Shown here piece after piece: positions 41,949 through 51,485 of a stretch of 64,000 bases of DNA (positions are counted from its first letter, which is position 1; every line of letters starts with the position of its first letter). Source of the stretch: Saliniradius amylolyticus (lineage in GTDB: Bacteria > Pseudomonadota > Gammaproteobacteria > Enterobacterales > Alteromonadaceae); assembly GCF_003143555.1 (NCBI RefSeq), contig NZ_CP029347.1, positions 682,001 through 746,000 of the forward strand, written 5' to 3'. The notes beneath the pieces are model-generated. The model was not told the DNA's origin. It saw nothing but the letters and a program-made list of their open reading frames with translations, and did not search any database. The position numbers were made by a program, and so were the translations under genes.

Positions 41949-44279
41949 TTAGAACCGATATCCTACGGTCAGGTGAACGGTGCGCGGATCGCCGTAGTAA
42001 CCTATCAAGGTGGTATCACCACCTAAGCCTGGCAGGTAGCTGCCATCTTCGGCTACACCGACAAAGTCGTAACCGCCGACCAGGTATTCCTCATCTGTCA
42101 GGTTTTTGCCGTGCAGGCCTGCATACCATTTACCGTCCATGCTTTCCCAGGTAACGCTGAGGTTAACCGTTCCATAGGCATCTTGAAGTAGCAGGTCACT
42201 GGTTTCAAACAACCGGTAATCGCCACGGTGATAGTAGTTGGCATTCCAGATAAGCGGGCCAAAATCGGTATCCATATAGTAGCTTGCCGAGATGTTGGCA
42301 GTGAGATCGGGTGTATTCGACAGGCCTAACAGAGGTGGAACAGCGTTGTTTTCCTCAATTTCACCATCCAGATAACCCAGAGCAAGGTCGAGCGTCAGGT
42401 TGTCGGTTGCCGCATAGGTGATCTCGGCTTCAACCCCTTTTGCAGATGATTCTGCCACATTCGACAGGAACTGGTTCAATGCCGATGCGTCGTTTGGATC
42501 GCCGACAATACCCACATACTGACGATCTTTGTGATCCAGTGAGAACAGAGTGATGTTGGTACGCCACACATTGCCCCAGTCCTTCTTCATGCCCACTTCG
42601 AAAGAATCAACTACTTCAGGGTCTGCAGCAGGCTCATTGAGTGTAGCCCTTGGATTAAAGGTACCGGACTTGAACCCTTGTGAGTAACTGGCAAAGAAAA
42701 GCGTGTCTTTGTCTAGCTGATATTCAACTCCTAAACGAGGAGTAAAGCGTGACCAGGTCTCGGACTTAGGTGCATCGATAGTCCCATCGCCATCGGTGTC
42801 GGTACCCAACACCATTGGAACCAAGTCGTCAGAACCTATAACACCGTCTTGACCAGTCCCCGGGCGTTCATAGCCGGGGATCCAGCCACTGGAGGGATAA
42901 ACATTATCAAATACCAGACCGTTACTCACCCAGGCTTCTTTCTCTTCCTCGGTATAGCGCGCACCCAGAGTCAGGGAGAATTTGTCGGTAAAGTCGATAG
43001 TGGTTTGAGCATAGGCCGCTACACTATCACTGTTGTTACATCCGTTCACTTCGCGAGTTAAACCCGGCGCTGCACCTGCAGTGAGAGCCCGGCCTAAAAC
43101 ACCCAGAATCGCATCGAAGCGTCCGCAAGACTCACCCTCATAGGCATACAGGCCACCGACGACCTTATAGTTGCGACCAAAATAGCTTGCCTGTAGCTCG
43201 TGGGAGGTGTTTTCATCATCGTAAAAGGCGGGCACATCGAAGATATCCAGCGGCGTGTTGTCAAAGTCGATGTTGATGGGGGAATCCCCCTCACGAGAGG
43301 CACCAATGTATTTCACAGAGAAATAGTCGGTGACATCCCAGTTAACGGTTAAGCTGTAGCCTTCCAACTCTACACGGGTGCTGGTGGGTAAGCTGGTGTA
43401 AGAGTCGTACTTGCTATCCGGAACGGGCGCATCGGTTAACAGGCTGGGTAACAGTCGGTAACCTCCCTTGGAGTTCGATTTATCGTCGGTACGATCCCAG
43501 GCAAAACGCATAAAAATATCATCGGAGGGGCGGTACTCCAGTGTGAGGCGGTAGGCTTCTAAGTCCTTGTTGTAGTTTTCTTTGTCCTGATTGGGTAATG
43601 CAGAAACAAGGAACTCGCCAAAACCATCGCGGTTAAGATTGCCGTAGCCATAACCCAGATATAAAGTGTCATCCACTAACGGAATCTGACCGGTGACTTT
43701 TAAATCACGTTGATTATAAGAGCCTACCGTTCCTTCAACATTAAGCTGCATGTCGCCGGTCATTTCTTTGGTGACGTATTTAACCGCGCCGCCAATGGTA
43801 TTCTTACCATACAGGGTCCCCTGTGGACCACGCAAAACCTCAATGCGCTGAACGTCAAGCAAGTCCAGTACCGCTCCCTGCGGGCGAGCCATATAAACAT
43901 CGTCAATATAAATCCCCACACCCGGCTCATAGCCCCAAAGCGGATCTTGCTGGCCCACCCCGCGGATAAAAGCAGTCAGTGTTGAGTTAGTAGCCCGACT
44001 CGTTTGTAGGGTGGTGTTGGGTGAAAACTGCTGCACTTCCGTAAGTACTGAAATACCGTTTTCTTTTAACTCCATCTCGCCGACGGAGGTTACAGCAACG
44101 GGCACCTCCTGAAGGCTCTCTACGGTTTTACGGGCCGTGACTTCGATGCGCTCGAGGCCCTTGCCTTTTTTGTCGTCGTTCTGTTGATCATTACTGTTGT
44201 CTTGAGCCAGAGCCTGACCGCTAATAGCGGTGGCCATGGCCAATGCGAGAGTACTGAGTTTTAGGCTGTGCTGTTGCAT
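41949..44279 (-). CDS. TonB-dependent receptor (iron-complex/other, Alteromonas type)
   Basis: 776 residues from the ATG at 44279 (AAAGGAC upstream). Signal peptide to ALAQDN. Plug motifs: ERIEVTARKTVESLQEVPVAVT, FIRGVGQQDPLWGYEPGVG and VQRIEVLRGPQGTLYGKNT. This is the common form with ARK-x-ESLQ-VPVAVT, found in many marine and sphingomonad receptors of unknown ligand. The barrel ends RTVHLTVGYRF. Two Cys residues (SCGRF, GCNN) in an outer loop may pair. Its strand and spacing show independent transcription from the receptor downstream. Confidence 0.9.
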   Translation of the reverse strand: MQQHSLKLSTLALAMATAISGQALAQDNSNDQQNDDKKGKGLERIEVTARKTVESLQEVPVAVTSVGEMELKENGISVLTEVQQFSPNTTLQTSRATNSTLTAFIRGVGQQDPLWGYEPGVGIYIDDVYMARPQGAVLDLLDVQRIEVLRGPQGTLYGKNTIGGAVKYVTKEMTGDMQLNVEGTVGSYNQRDLKVTGQIPLVDDTLYLGYGYGNLNRDGFGEFLVSALPNQDKENYNKDLEAYRLTLEYRPSDDIFMRFAWDRTDDKSNSKGGYRLLPSLLTDAPVPDSKYDSYTSLPTSTRVELEGYSLTVNWDVTDYFSVKYIGASREGDSPINIDFDNTPLDIFDVPAFYDDENTSHELQASYFGRNYKVVGGLYAYEGESCGRFDAILGVLGRALTAGAAPGLTREVNGCNNSDSVAAYAQTTIDFTDKFSLTLGARYTEEEKEAWVSNGLVFDNVYPSSGWIPGYERPGTGQDGVIGSDDLVPMVLGTDTDGDGTIDAPKSETWSRFTPRLGVEYQLDKDTLFFASYSQGFKSGTFNPRATLNEPAADPEVVDSFEVGMKKDWGNVWRTNITLFSLDHKDRQYVGIVGDPNDASALNQFLSNVAESSAKGVEAEITYAATDNLTLDLALGYLDGEIEENNAVPPLLGLSNTPDLTANISASYYMDTDFGPLIWNANYYHRGDYRLFETSDLLLQDAYGTVNLSVTWESMDGKWYAGLHGKNLTDEEYLVGGYDFVGVAEDGSYLPGLGGDTTLIGYYGDPRTVHLTVGYRF

Positions 44280-44411
44280 AGCGTGTGTCCTTTGCATTGT
44301 TGTTATGGTGTTAACAGGAGGTAAATATCATTTCGAATCTGACTCTAGCCTAAAACGGGTAAAAAATACTCTGTACTATAGTGTTATGCTTTGGGATAGC
44401 AGGAGTGAGGA

Positions 44412-44460
44412 ACAGCCAGGCCGCAGGGGATCGTTACCACCGATACCACCTGCGGCTGTT
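44412..44460 (-). terminator. possible hairpin after gdhA
   Basis: CCGCAGG (44421-44427) and CCTGCGG (44449-44455), with flanking CAG/CTG pairing after a bulge, form a long-loop stem beyond the gdhA stop. No clear T run on the minus strand, so a weak call. Confidence 0.3.
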
Positions 44461-44492
44461 AGAGGAATGAGTGTCGGAGCAGCATTGGTTAA

Positions 44493-45827
44493 TCAGGTGA
44501 TACCGAAGCTCACCAAGGTTTCAGCAACGCGTTTAAAGCCGGCAATATTGGCGCCTTTTACATAGTCTATGTGTTCGTGCTCCTGACCGAACTCGACACA
44601 TTGCTGGTGAATGCGCCGCATAATCTCTTCAAGGCGCTGTTCAAGGTGGTCTCGTTGGTAGCTCATGCCCATCCGATTCTGAGTGATCTCTAACCCCGAA
44701 ATCGCCACACCGCCTGCATTACTGGCCTTGCCGGGGGCATAAAGAATTCCCTTATCCTGAAACAGTCGCTGAGCCTTATCTGTACAGGGCATGTTAGCGC
44801 CCTCTGCGACCAGCCAACAGCCATTGTCCAGTAATTTATTGGCACTGCTCTCGTCCAGTTCGTTCTGTGTCGCGCAGGGCAGGGCGATATCGCAGGGCAC
44901 AGACCAGGGCTGCTCATTCTTATGCCATTTGGCCTGGTCGTTGTTCATAAAGCTCTCAAGCGAGTGGCGACCACTTTTAAGCTCATGGATGGCATCCAGA
45001 TCATCGGCGGTAAAACCGGCTTCACAGGTTAAGGTGCCATGACTGTCGGACAGAGCGACGACTTTACCGCCCAGTGTGCGCACCTTATCAGCCGCGTGCA
45101 GCGCAACGTTACCGGCGCCGGAAATGACCACTTTTTTATCCTGAAGATGATCATCAATGCGCTCCAGCATATTGACCACAAAGAGCACCAGTCCGTAGCC
45201 GGTGGCCTCCAGTCGCAGCTCACTACCGCCGCTACTGGGGGGCTTGCCGGTTAATACCGAACCGGTGTTGTTTTTAATCCGTTGGAAGGCGCCTTTCAGG
45301 TAGCCAATTTCTTTGGGGCCGACATTGATATCGCCAGCGGGAATATCCACATCCGCGCCCAAATGGCGGTGCAGCTCCAGCATATAAGCCTGGCAGAAGC
45401 GCATGATCTCGCGGTCTGATTTGCCGTGGGGGTCAAAGTCGGCGCCGCCTTTGCCGCTGCCCATGGGTAAGCCGGTGAGTGCATTTTTGAAGGTTTGCTC
45501 GAAGGCCAGAAACTTTAACACGGACTCATTGACCGAGGGGTGAAAACGCAGCCCGCCTTTGTAAGGACCAAGAGCGTTGGACAACTGAACCCGATAGCCG
45601 CGATTGACCCGGACCTCACCATTGTCGTCTTCCCAGCACACCCGGAAGCTGATGGTGCGGTCAGGCTCGGTGAGTCGCTCCAAAACCCTAAAACTATGAT
45701 ATCTGGGATGCGCTTCCAACTCGGGCCAGATACAGCGGGCCACCTCCATAACGGCCTGCTGAAACTCAGGCGCGTTGGGGTTGCGCTGCTCAAACCATTG
45801 TTGAAAATCTTCAAGGCTCTGACTCAT
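44493..45827 (-). CDS. gdhA: NADP-type glutamate dehydrogenase
   Basis: 444 residues, the usual hexameric GdhA length. The glutamate-site region GGLRFHPSVNESVLKFLAFEQ and the catalytic Lys stretch GSGKGGADFDPHGKSD are intact, followed by the dinucleotide fold VVISGAGNVALHAADKV. The enzyme combines ammonium and 2-oxoglutarate with NADPH to make glutamate. GGAGGTAGC is a strong ribosome site. It is a monocistronic gene by its surroundings: a terminator closes the methyltransferase gene upstream. Confidence 0.95.
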   Translation of the reverse strand: MSQSLEDFQQWFEQRNPNAPEFQQAVMEVARCIWPELEAHPRYHSFRVLERLTEPDRTISFRVCWEDDNGEVRVNRGYRVQLSNALGPYKGGLRFHPSVNESVLKFLAFEQTFKNALTGLPMGSGKGGADFDPHGKSDREIMRFCQAYMLELHRHLGADVDIPAGDINVGPKEIGYLKGAFQRIKNNTGSVLTGKPPSSGGSELRLEATGYGLVLFVVNMLERIDDHLQDKKVVISGAGNVALHAADKVRTLGGKVVALSDSHGTLTCEAGFTADDLDAIHELKSGRHSLESFMNNDQAKWHKNEQPWSVPCDIALPCATQNELDESSANKLLDNGCWLVAEGANMPCTDKAQRLFQDKGILYAPGKASNAGGVAISGLEITQNRMGMSYQRDHLEQRLEEIMRRIHQQCVEFGQEHEHIDYVKGANIAGFKRVAETLVSFGIT

Positions 45828-45898
45828 GCTACCTCCGTTGATGGTTTCGGATGGCTACGGCGTTAGGCTGTAAAAAGATTACTGTATACTGGAGTAAG

Positions 45899-45927
45899 AA
45901 AATGGGCGGCCCGGACTTGGCCGCCCA
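45899..45927 (-). terminator. terminator of the secreted methyltransferase gene
   Basis: TGGGCGGC (45903-45910) and GCCGCCCA (45920-45927); on the minus strand a T-rich tract follows. It separates the methyltransferase from gdhA. Confidence 0.7.
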
Positions 45928-45947
45928 ATGTGAAATAGCCTGGCCAT

Positions 45948-46775
45948 TTATTGTGCCGCAGGTTTAACAAATTTTAAGGTCATGCGGTCACTCTCACCGA
46001 TGGCAAGATACTTATTCTTATCCTGCTCTCCCAGGCGCAGCGAGGGTGGCAGTGTCCAGACGCCGCGAGGATGGTCGGCGCTGTCTTTGGGGTTGGCGTT
46101 GATTTCTGACGTAGCCGCCAGTTTAAAGCCGGCCTTCTGAGCAATGTCGATCACATAATCCTGTTTCATATAGCCGGACTTATCCTGAGCATCTAGAGTC
46201 CGCCCATCGGGCAGCCGGTGGTCGACCACTCCCAGCACACCGCCTGGTTTCAGCGCGTCGTAAAAGGCGCTAAACGCCGCCAGTAGCGTCTCTTCGCCGC
46301 GACCGTTCATGTACCAGTTGTGCACATTACGGAAGGTCAGCACCCGATCGGCACTGCCTTCAGGCGCAATCGCCAATTTTTCCGGCGGAGCAAAGGTGGT
46401 CACCTCTACGTCGCCATAGACCTCTGGGTTGGCATCGAGCTTTTGCATAAATTTTTTGTAATTGCGTACGAAGTAATCCACATCTGAATTGGGATCGAAC
46501 TGGGCCGCATAAAGCTTGCCGTTGTCTTTCAGGTAAGGGGCCAGAATTTCGGTGTACCAGCCGCCACCACCGGGCCAGATTTCCACTACCGTCATATCTG
46601 GCTTAACCCCGAAGAACTCTAAGGTCTGTTCGGGGTGACGGTATTCGTCACGCTGTGTGTATGCCGGGGTGCGGTGTTCGCCATTAATGGCGTTATGTAG
46701 GGGTGACTCATGGGCGTTCGCCAATGGGTTGACCAACAATCCCAGCGTCAATCCAATGGTAGCGAGTGACTTCAT
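45948..46775 (-). CDS. exported class I SAM-dependent methyltransferase-like protein
   Basis: 275 residues. A signal peptide (SLATIGLTLGLLVNPLANA) is followed by a methyltransferase-like fold: motif I TVVEIWPGGGGWYTEIL, motif II-like KLYAAQFDPNS and a DALKPGGVLGVVDHRL post-motif. The ordered Gly run and acidic residues for SAM binding are intact. Exported members of this family are common in proteobacteria, but SAM is not expected in the periplasm, so their actual ligand is a puzzle. AGGAG precedes the ATG. No partner is visible. Confidence 0.75.
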   Translation of the reverse strand: MKSLATIGLTLGLLVNPLANAHESPLHNAINGEHRTPAYTQRDEYRHPEQTLEFFGVKPDMTVVEIWPGGGGWYTEILAPYLKDNGKLYAAQFDPNSDVDYFVRNYKKFMQKLDANPEVYGDVEVTTFAPPEKLAIAPEGSADRVLTFRNVHNWYMNGRGEETLLAAFSAFYDALKPGGVLGVVDHRLPDGRTLDAQDKSGYMKQDYVIDIAQKAGFKLAATSEINANPKDSADHPRGVWTLPPSLRLGEQDKNKYLAIGESDRMTLKFVKPAAQ

Positions 46776-46861
46776 ACAGACTCCTGTATTTTTAAATAAG
46801 GTTAGGCTTTAATTACGTCCATTAACCATATGGGATCTTAATCGTTTAGCAAGTAAAACAA

Positions 46862-48346
46862 TTATTTAACCGACAATGTCTGATATTCCTCGAGGGCAAA
46901 CTGGTCGGTCATGCCGCTGACCATATCCAGTAACAATCGGCAGCGGTAATAACTTTCCCACAGTGCAAAATCCACAGCCTCTGTCGTTAGCCTTTGTAAG
47001 GCGTTGTGATAAGCGCGCACATGCTTGCGTGGCAGCCGTTTGGCCAACCGGGATTCGACCAGGTATCCGCGGGCTCCCTGAGCCAGAACCGCCTGGAAGG
47101 TGTCGGCATCCAACTCAAGCAATGGCCGGTAATAGTTCAGCAGACCGGTGATGATCTGGTAGCCCTGAAGCTCCAGGGTTTCCACCTCTGAGACACTGAA
47201 AATATGCTTGATGGCGACTCTCTTGAAGGTGTCGATGATGCGGTGGTTGAGCGACTCGTCTTCCAACAAGGCGCGATTCAGCTTGCCGTGGTAGACGGCC
47301 TCGATGTTGTCGATAAAGCTGTCGGCGGCGTGATTGACCAGAGGGTGAATCAGATTGACGCGCAGCCAGACAAAAAACTCATGTTCCTTGTTCACAGCTT
47401 CTTCGTTGGCCCGCTTAAGCGCGTATTCTACAACTTGTCGGAAGCTGCGCTCGCCATGACTCCCCAAGAAGGTTTGTTCTGCCAGATTGCTATCGTCGTC
47501 AAAGGTTTGAATCAATAACTCGGCCAGCCGGGTATAGCTGAGCAGGCCTTTTTCGACACCATCCTCAAGATCGGCCAGACAATAGGATATATCGTCGGCA
47601 GCTTCCATCAGGTAGCTGCTGGGGTGACGGTGTCCCTCGCTCATGTTGAGGGTTTGCCCAAGCTCTCGGATGAAATCTTGCTCGGAAAGATAGTAGCCCG
47701 GCTTTTTCTGCAGATAAGACAGAGGTTCGGAGGCTTGTGGTTTTGCAGTGGTAGCCGGGCGGGTATATTTTAAAATGCCCGCCGTCTGCAGGTAAGTCAG
47801 GTTCAGGTTGAGCAGGTGATGCACTAAGCGTATGGCCTGGGCATTGCCTTCGAATTGGCAGAGATCACGTATCAAGTCGCTTTTCAGCTGACTGTCGCTG
47901 GTGCTCCTGAAGGCACCGAGTTGGTCAATGTGCTGCTCAAACCAGCGAATAAAGGCGGCTTCGCCGAAGTGCCCGAAAGGCGGGTTGCCGATGTCGTGCA
48001 TCAGGCAGGCCATTTCCACCTGAGATTCTAACAATCGCTCCAATCCGTCCAGACCGTAGCGCTCTGTCTCGGGTCCCAGTTTGTCGAAGATGGTACGGAC
48101 AATAAAACGGCCGGTTTGTTGTACTTCCAGCGAGTGGGTCAGTCGGCTGCGCACCGCGGCATTGCGTTCTAACGGAAAAACTTGCGTCTTTTGCTGCAGA
48201 CGGCGGATGGCGGCGGAGTTGATAATTCGTCCGCGATCACTTTCCAGTGCCCGTTCGAGTGCTTTTAAACTGTCCGCATCCTTAGGTGGTCGAGAAGGTG
48301 GGTGCGGGCGCTGAAGGCTAAACTTATTGCGAAAGTTGATGGTCAC
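46862..48346 (-). CDS. dgt: deoxyguanosinetriphosphate triphosphohydrolase (dGTPase)
   Basis: 494 residues, close to the E. coli Dgt length. HD-domain metal ligands are in RLTHSLEVQQ, CLMHDIGNPPFGHFGE and the later ADDISYCLADLEDG. The enzyme cleaves dGTP to deoxyguanosine and triphosphate. Its ATG lies within the stop of an upstream PAS-domain gene (overlap ATGA, 48343-48346), so the two are translated together. In most genomes dgt stands alone, which makes the PAS partner notable. C-terminal residues RCRLLLDMVSGMTDQFA match the family. Confidence 0.9.
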   Translation of the reverse strand: MTINFRNKFSLQRPHPPSRPPKDADSLKALERALESDRGRIINSAAIRRLQQKTQVFPLERNAAVRSRLTHSLEVQQTGRFIVRTIFDKLGPETERYGLDGLERLLESQVEMACLMHDIGNPPFGHFGEAAFIRWFEQHIDQLGAFRSTSDSQLKSDLIRDLCQFEGNAQAIRLVHHLLNLNLTYLQTAGILKYTRPATTAKPQASEPLSYLQKKPGYYLSEQDFIRELGQTLNMSEGHRHPSSYLMEAADDISYCLADLEDGVEKGLLSYTRLAELLIQTFDDDSNLAEQTFLGSHGERSFRQVVEYALKRANEEAVNKEHEFFVWLRVNLIHPLVNHAADSFIDNIEAVYHGKLNRALLEDESLNHRIIDTFKRVAIKHIFSVSEVETLELQGYQIITGLLNYYRPLLELDADTFQAVLAQGARGYLVESRLAKRLPRKHVRAYHNALQRLTTEAVDFALWESYYRCRLLLDMVSGMTDQFALEEYQTLSVK

Positions 48347-48744
48347 AGATAGTTCCCTATTCTGGGCTCCAGGTTGATAAAAAAGACAGGGTAAATACCG
48401 TCGATAATCGGAGTGCTGATGTTGGTCGCTACACGGTAGCGTCTTTCATCGCCTTTTATGTCGGTGATTCGAGCATCAACGCTGACCTTATCCTGTTCGC
48501 TATCAGCCGCAAGCTGATACTCCAGCTCCCACTGTCGCTCGACGGCTTCCCGGTAGTCCGGATCGGGGTAGGCTTTTTCCCACCAACGTTGTTTATCCGG
48601 GATATCTTCCTGTGTGTAACCGAACTCCTGTGTGAACAGTGGATTCAGGTGATGAACAAGATGGGTATCGTCTTTATCTACTTTCACCAGAAGTGCTGGG
48701 ATAGGCAAGCTGTCGACAAAGCGTTGGTAGTCTGCGAAGTCCAT
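48343..48744 (-). CDS. small single-PAS-domain protein
   Basis: 133 residues, essentially one PAS domain: PIPALLVKVDKDDTHLVHHLNPLFTQEFGYTQEDI, RWWEKAYPDPDYREAVERQW and a final strand pair around GDERRYRVATNIS. No effector or membrane part. The SLPIPALLV opening resembles PAS modules of GGDEF and kinase proteins. It overlaps the dgt start by four bases. A regulatory role on the phosphohydrolase, or separate sensing, is possible. Confidence 0.7.
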   Translation of the reverse strand: MDFADYQRFVDSLPIPALLVKVDKDDTHLVHHLNPLFTQEFGYTQEDIPDKQRWWEKAYPDPDYREAVERQWELEYQLAADSEQDKVSVDARITDIKGDERRYRVATNISTPIIDGIYPVFFINLEPRIGNYL

Positions 48745-48988
48745 GACATTGCTCGAATAGTGGTTGAGTCTTCTAGCCTAAACCAGAAATGATTGGGTTA
48801 AAAGCAATCGACTTGTGAGATGGTGCGTCTATCCGTATGATCCCTCTCGCTTGTGAGCGTCAGTCCGATTAAAACAACAATAGCCTACCGACTGCTGTCG
48901 GCGTCCTGCCGCTACGCTCCCTTTTAATTTTCAGTCTGGCTTTATTAAGCACCGACTGGCTGACTCATTAACATAGAACGGGTATCGC

Positions 48989-50482
48989 ATGTTATTCAGT
49001 TCCACCAAACAAGACTGGCTGGGCAACATCCGGGGCGACGTGCTCTCTGGATTGGTTGTTGCTCTGGCATTGATTCCAGAGGCTATCGCCTTTTCCATTA
49101 TTGCCGGGGTTGACCCTAAAATTGGCTTGTATGCTTCTTTTTGTATTGCGGTGATCATCGCTATCGTGGGTGGTCGGCCGGGCATGATTTCGGCGGCGAC
49201 CGGCGCTATGGCGTTGGTGATGGTGACGCTGGTGAAAGAGCATGGATTGCAGTACCTTCTGGCTGCCACTATCTTGACCGGTATTTTGCAGATTCTGGCG
49301 GGCTATCTGAAGCTGGGTGAGCTGATGTCCTTTGTGTCTCGCTCGGTGGTAACGGGCTTTGTGAACGCATTGGCGATTCTTATTTTTATGGCTCAGCTAC
49401 CGGAGCTGACCAATGTTACCTGGCATGTCTATGCCTTAACTGCGGCGGGTTTAGGTATTATCTATTTGTTCCCCTATGTACCTAAGCTGGGCAAGGTACT
49501 GCCTTCGCCACTGGTCTGTATCCTGGTGATCACGGCAGTAACCCTGAGCTTGGGACTGGATATTCGCACGGTGGGCGATATGGGAGAGCTGCCCGATACC
49601 CTGCCGGTATTCTTACTGCCCGATGTCCCTCTGAACTTCGAGACACTGGCGATTATATTTCCTTACTCGGCCGCCCTGGCGGTAGTGGGGATTCTCGAAT
49701 CACTGATGACGGCCACCATTGTGGATGATCTGACCGACACAGAAAGTGATCGTAACCGCGAATGTAAAGGCCAGGGCGTGGCGAATATTGGCGCGGGATT
49801 GCTTGGTGGCATGGCAGGCTGTGCCATGATCGGTCAGTCTATTATTAATGTGAAATCCGGCGGCCGCGGCCGCTTGTCGACCTTCTGTGCCGGTATCTTT
49901 CTGCTGATTATGGTGGTGTTTGTCAGTGACTGGCTCAAGCAGATCCCAATGGCGGCGTTGGTAGCGGTGATGATCATGGTATCCATCGGAACCTTTAGCT
50001 GGGACTCGATCAAGAACCTCAAATCCCATCCGTTGTCTTTTAATGTCAGTATGTTGGCGACAGTGGCGGTGACGGTCTACACCCATAACCTGGCTTACGG
50101 GGTGTTTGTGGGTGTTCTGTTGGCCTCGGTGTTTTTTGCCAACAAGGTCAGCCACTTTTTGTATGTCACTTCTACAACCAGTAAAGATGGTGGTACGCGC
50201 ACCTACTCGGTGATCGGTCAGGTCTTCTTTAACTCGGCGGACAAGTTTGCCGACAGCTTTGATTTTAAACAGGTGGTTGATAAAGTGATTATCGACCTGC
50301 ACCGGGCCCACTTCTGGGATGTGTCGGCGGTGGAAGCGCTGGATAAGGTGGTGATCAAATTCCGCCGTGAAGGGGCTGATGTGGAACTGATTGGCCTGAA
50401 CGAAGCCAGTGAGACAATTGTGGATCGCTTCGGTGTGCACGATAAGCCGGAAGAAATTGAAAAAGTTGTGGGAGGCCACTAA
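48989..50482 (+). CDS. SulP-family anion transporter with STAS domain
   Basis: 497 residues. About 11-12 membrane segments with the SulP motif [34 protein letters not shown] near the N-terminus, and a cytosolic STAS domain from about 400 ([24 protein letters not shown]). Such carriers move sulfate, bicarbonate or dicarboxylates. The ribosome site is modest. Its stop overlaps the universal stress gene (TAATG), an arrangement common for SulP transporters near small regulators. Transported anion unknown. Confidence 0.9.
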   Translation: MLFSSTKQDWLGNIRGDVLSGLVVALALIPEAIAFSIIAGVDPKIGLYASFCIAVIIAIVGGRPGMISAATGAMALVMVTLVKEHGLQYLLAATILTGILQILAGYLKLGELMSFVSRSVVTGFVNALAILIFMAQLPELTNVTWHVYALTAAGLGIIYLFPYVPKLGKVLPSPLVCILVITAVTLSLGLDIRTVGDMGELPDTLPVFLLPDVPLNFETLAIIFPYSAALAVVGILESLMTATIVDDLTDTESDRNRECKGQGVANIGAGLLGGMAGCAMIGQSIINVKSGGRGRLSTFCAGIFLLIMVVFVSDWLKQIPMAALVAVMIMVSIGTFSWDSIKNLKSHPLSFNVSMLATVAVTVYTHNLAYGVFVGVLLASVFFANKVSHFLYVTSTTSKDGGTRTYSVIGQVFFNSADKFADSFDFKQVVDKVIIDLHRAHFWDVSAVEALDKVVIKFRREGADVELIGLNEASETIVDRFGVHDKPEEIEKVVGGH

Positions 50483-51348
50483 TGGCGGCAACAGACCAAC
50501 CTAAAGTATTGGCAGGCATCGATGGCTCCAGCATTAGTGCCTCAGTGACCGATTACGCCGCCTGGATAAGCCAGCGGGTCGGAGTGCCTCTGAAATTACT
50601 GCATAACATCGAACACAGGGACACGCCTGCGGTGGCGGACTTATCCGGGAGCATCGGGCTGGGCAGCCGGGAAATGCTGCTCGAAGAACTGACCGAGATG
50701 GAGTCGCGCCGCAGCAAGATCATGATGGAGCAGGGTAAGGCCATGCTCACTGCTGCCACCGAAAGGGCGCAGTCTCAGGGTGTGACTGAGATTGAGCAGT
50801 GCCAGCGCCACGGTGGCCTTGCCGAGACCCTTGTAGAACTTGAAGAGCAGATCCGGGTGCTGGTGTTAGGCATCCGCGGAGAAGAGCACGACGAACAGTC
50901 CGGCAAACTGGGGCATCAACTGGAAACGGTGATCCGAGCCCTTCACCGTCCGGTGCTGGTAGCCAATTGCGACTTTGTTGCCCCTCAGCGACTGTTACTG
51001 GCTTATGACGGAAGCGAGGCGGCCGACAAGGCTCTGGAAATGCTCGCGACCAGCCCGCTGTATAAAGGCATTCATTGCCATGTGGCCCATGTTTGCAAAG
51101 ACGATAAGCAAGCGGATGCACTATTGAATAAGGCCTCTGAGCGTCTGAAACAGGCTGGTCTGGAAGTGACGACCGCCAGGCTCAATGGTCTGCCGGAAGA
51201 AGAGTTGCTTAACTATCAACAGCAGCAGGATATTCATCTGATCGTGATGGGGTCGTTTGGCCACAGCCGTTTGCGGGAGCTGCTGCTTGGGAGCTTTACC
51301 TTAAAAATGCTGATGAAGGCTAAAATTCCCTTGCTGTTGCTTCGTTAG
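50482..51348 (+). CDS. tandem universal stress protein
   Basis: 288 residues made of two Usp domains: one from about 1-150 (VLAGIDGSSISASVTDYAAW) and a second from about 170 (RLLLAYDGSEAADKALEMLA, ending LIVMGSFGHSRLRELLLGS). The second domain keeps the ATP-binding G-2x-G-9x-G-type end MGSFGHSRLRELLLGSFT; the first is degenerate there. Usp proteins bind ATP or AMP and act in stress survival. It overlaps the SulP stop by one base and is presumably co-translated. Confidence 0.9.
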   Translation: MAATDQPKVLAGIDGSSISASVTDYAAWISQRVGVPLKLLHNIEHRDTPAVADLSGSIGLGSREMLLEELTEMESRRSKIMMEQGKAMLTAATERAQSQGVTEIEQCQRHGGLAETLVELEEQIRVLVLGIRGEEHDEQSGKLGHQLETVIRALHRPVLVANCDFVAPQRLLLAYDGSEAADKALEMLATSPLYKGIHCHVAHVCKDDKQADALLNKASERLKQAGLEVTTARLNGLPEEELLNYQQQQDIHLIVMGSFGHSRLRELLLGSFTLKMLMKAKIPLLLLR

Positions 51349-51485
51349 AGGTAACTGCGATGAGAAAGTGCAACGCTGTCTTCTTATATAACGGATTGTT
51401 AGGTGCTTAACGAAAGAAAAACTAAGTATCTGAGGTAAGTAAGCTATTTGTATATACTTACAGAGAAGCTTATAGGACGGATACT

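Noticed and set aside
49700-50491. 263-codon open frame opposite the SulP gene
   Set aside because: His/Gln-rich shadow translation of a conserved membrane protein.
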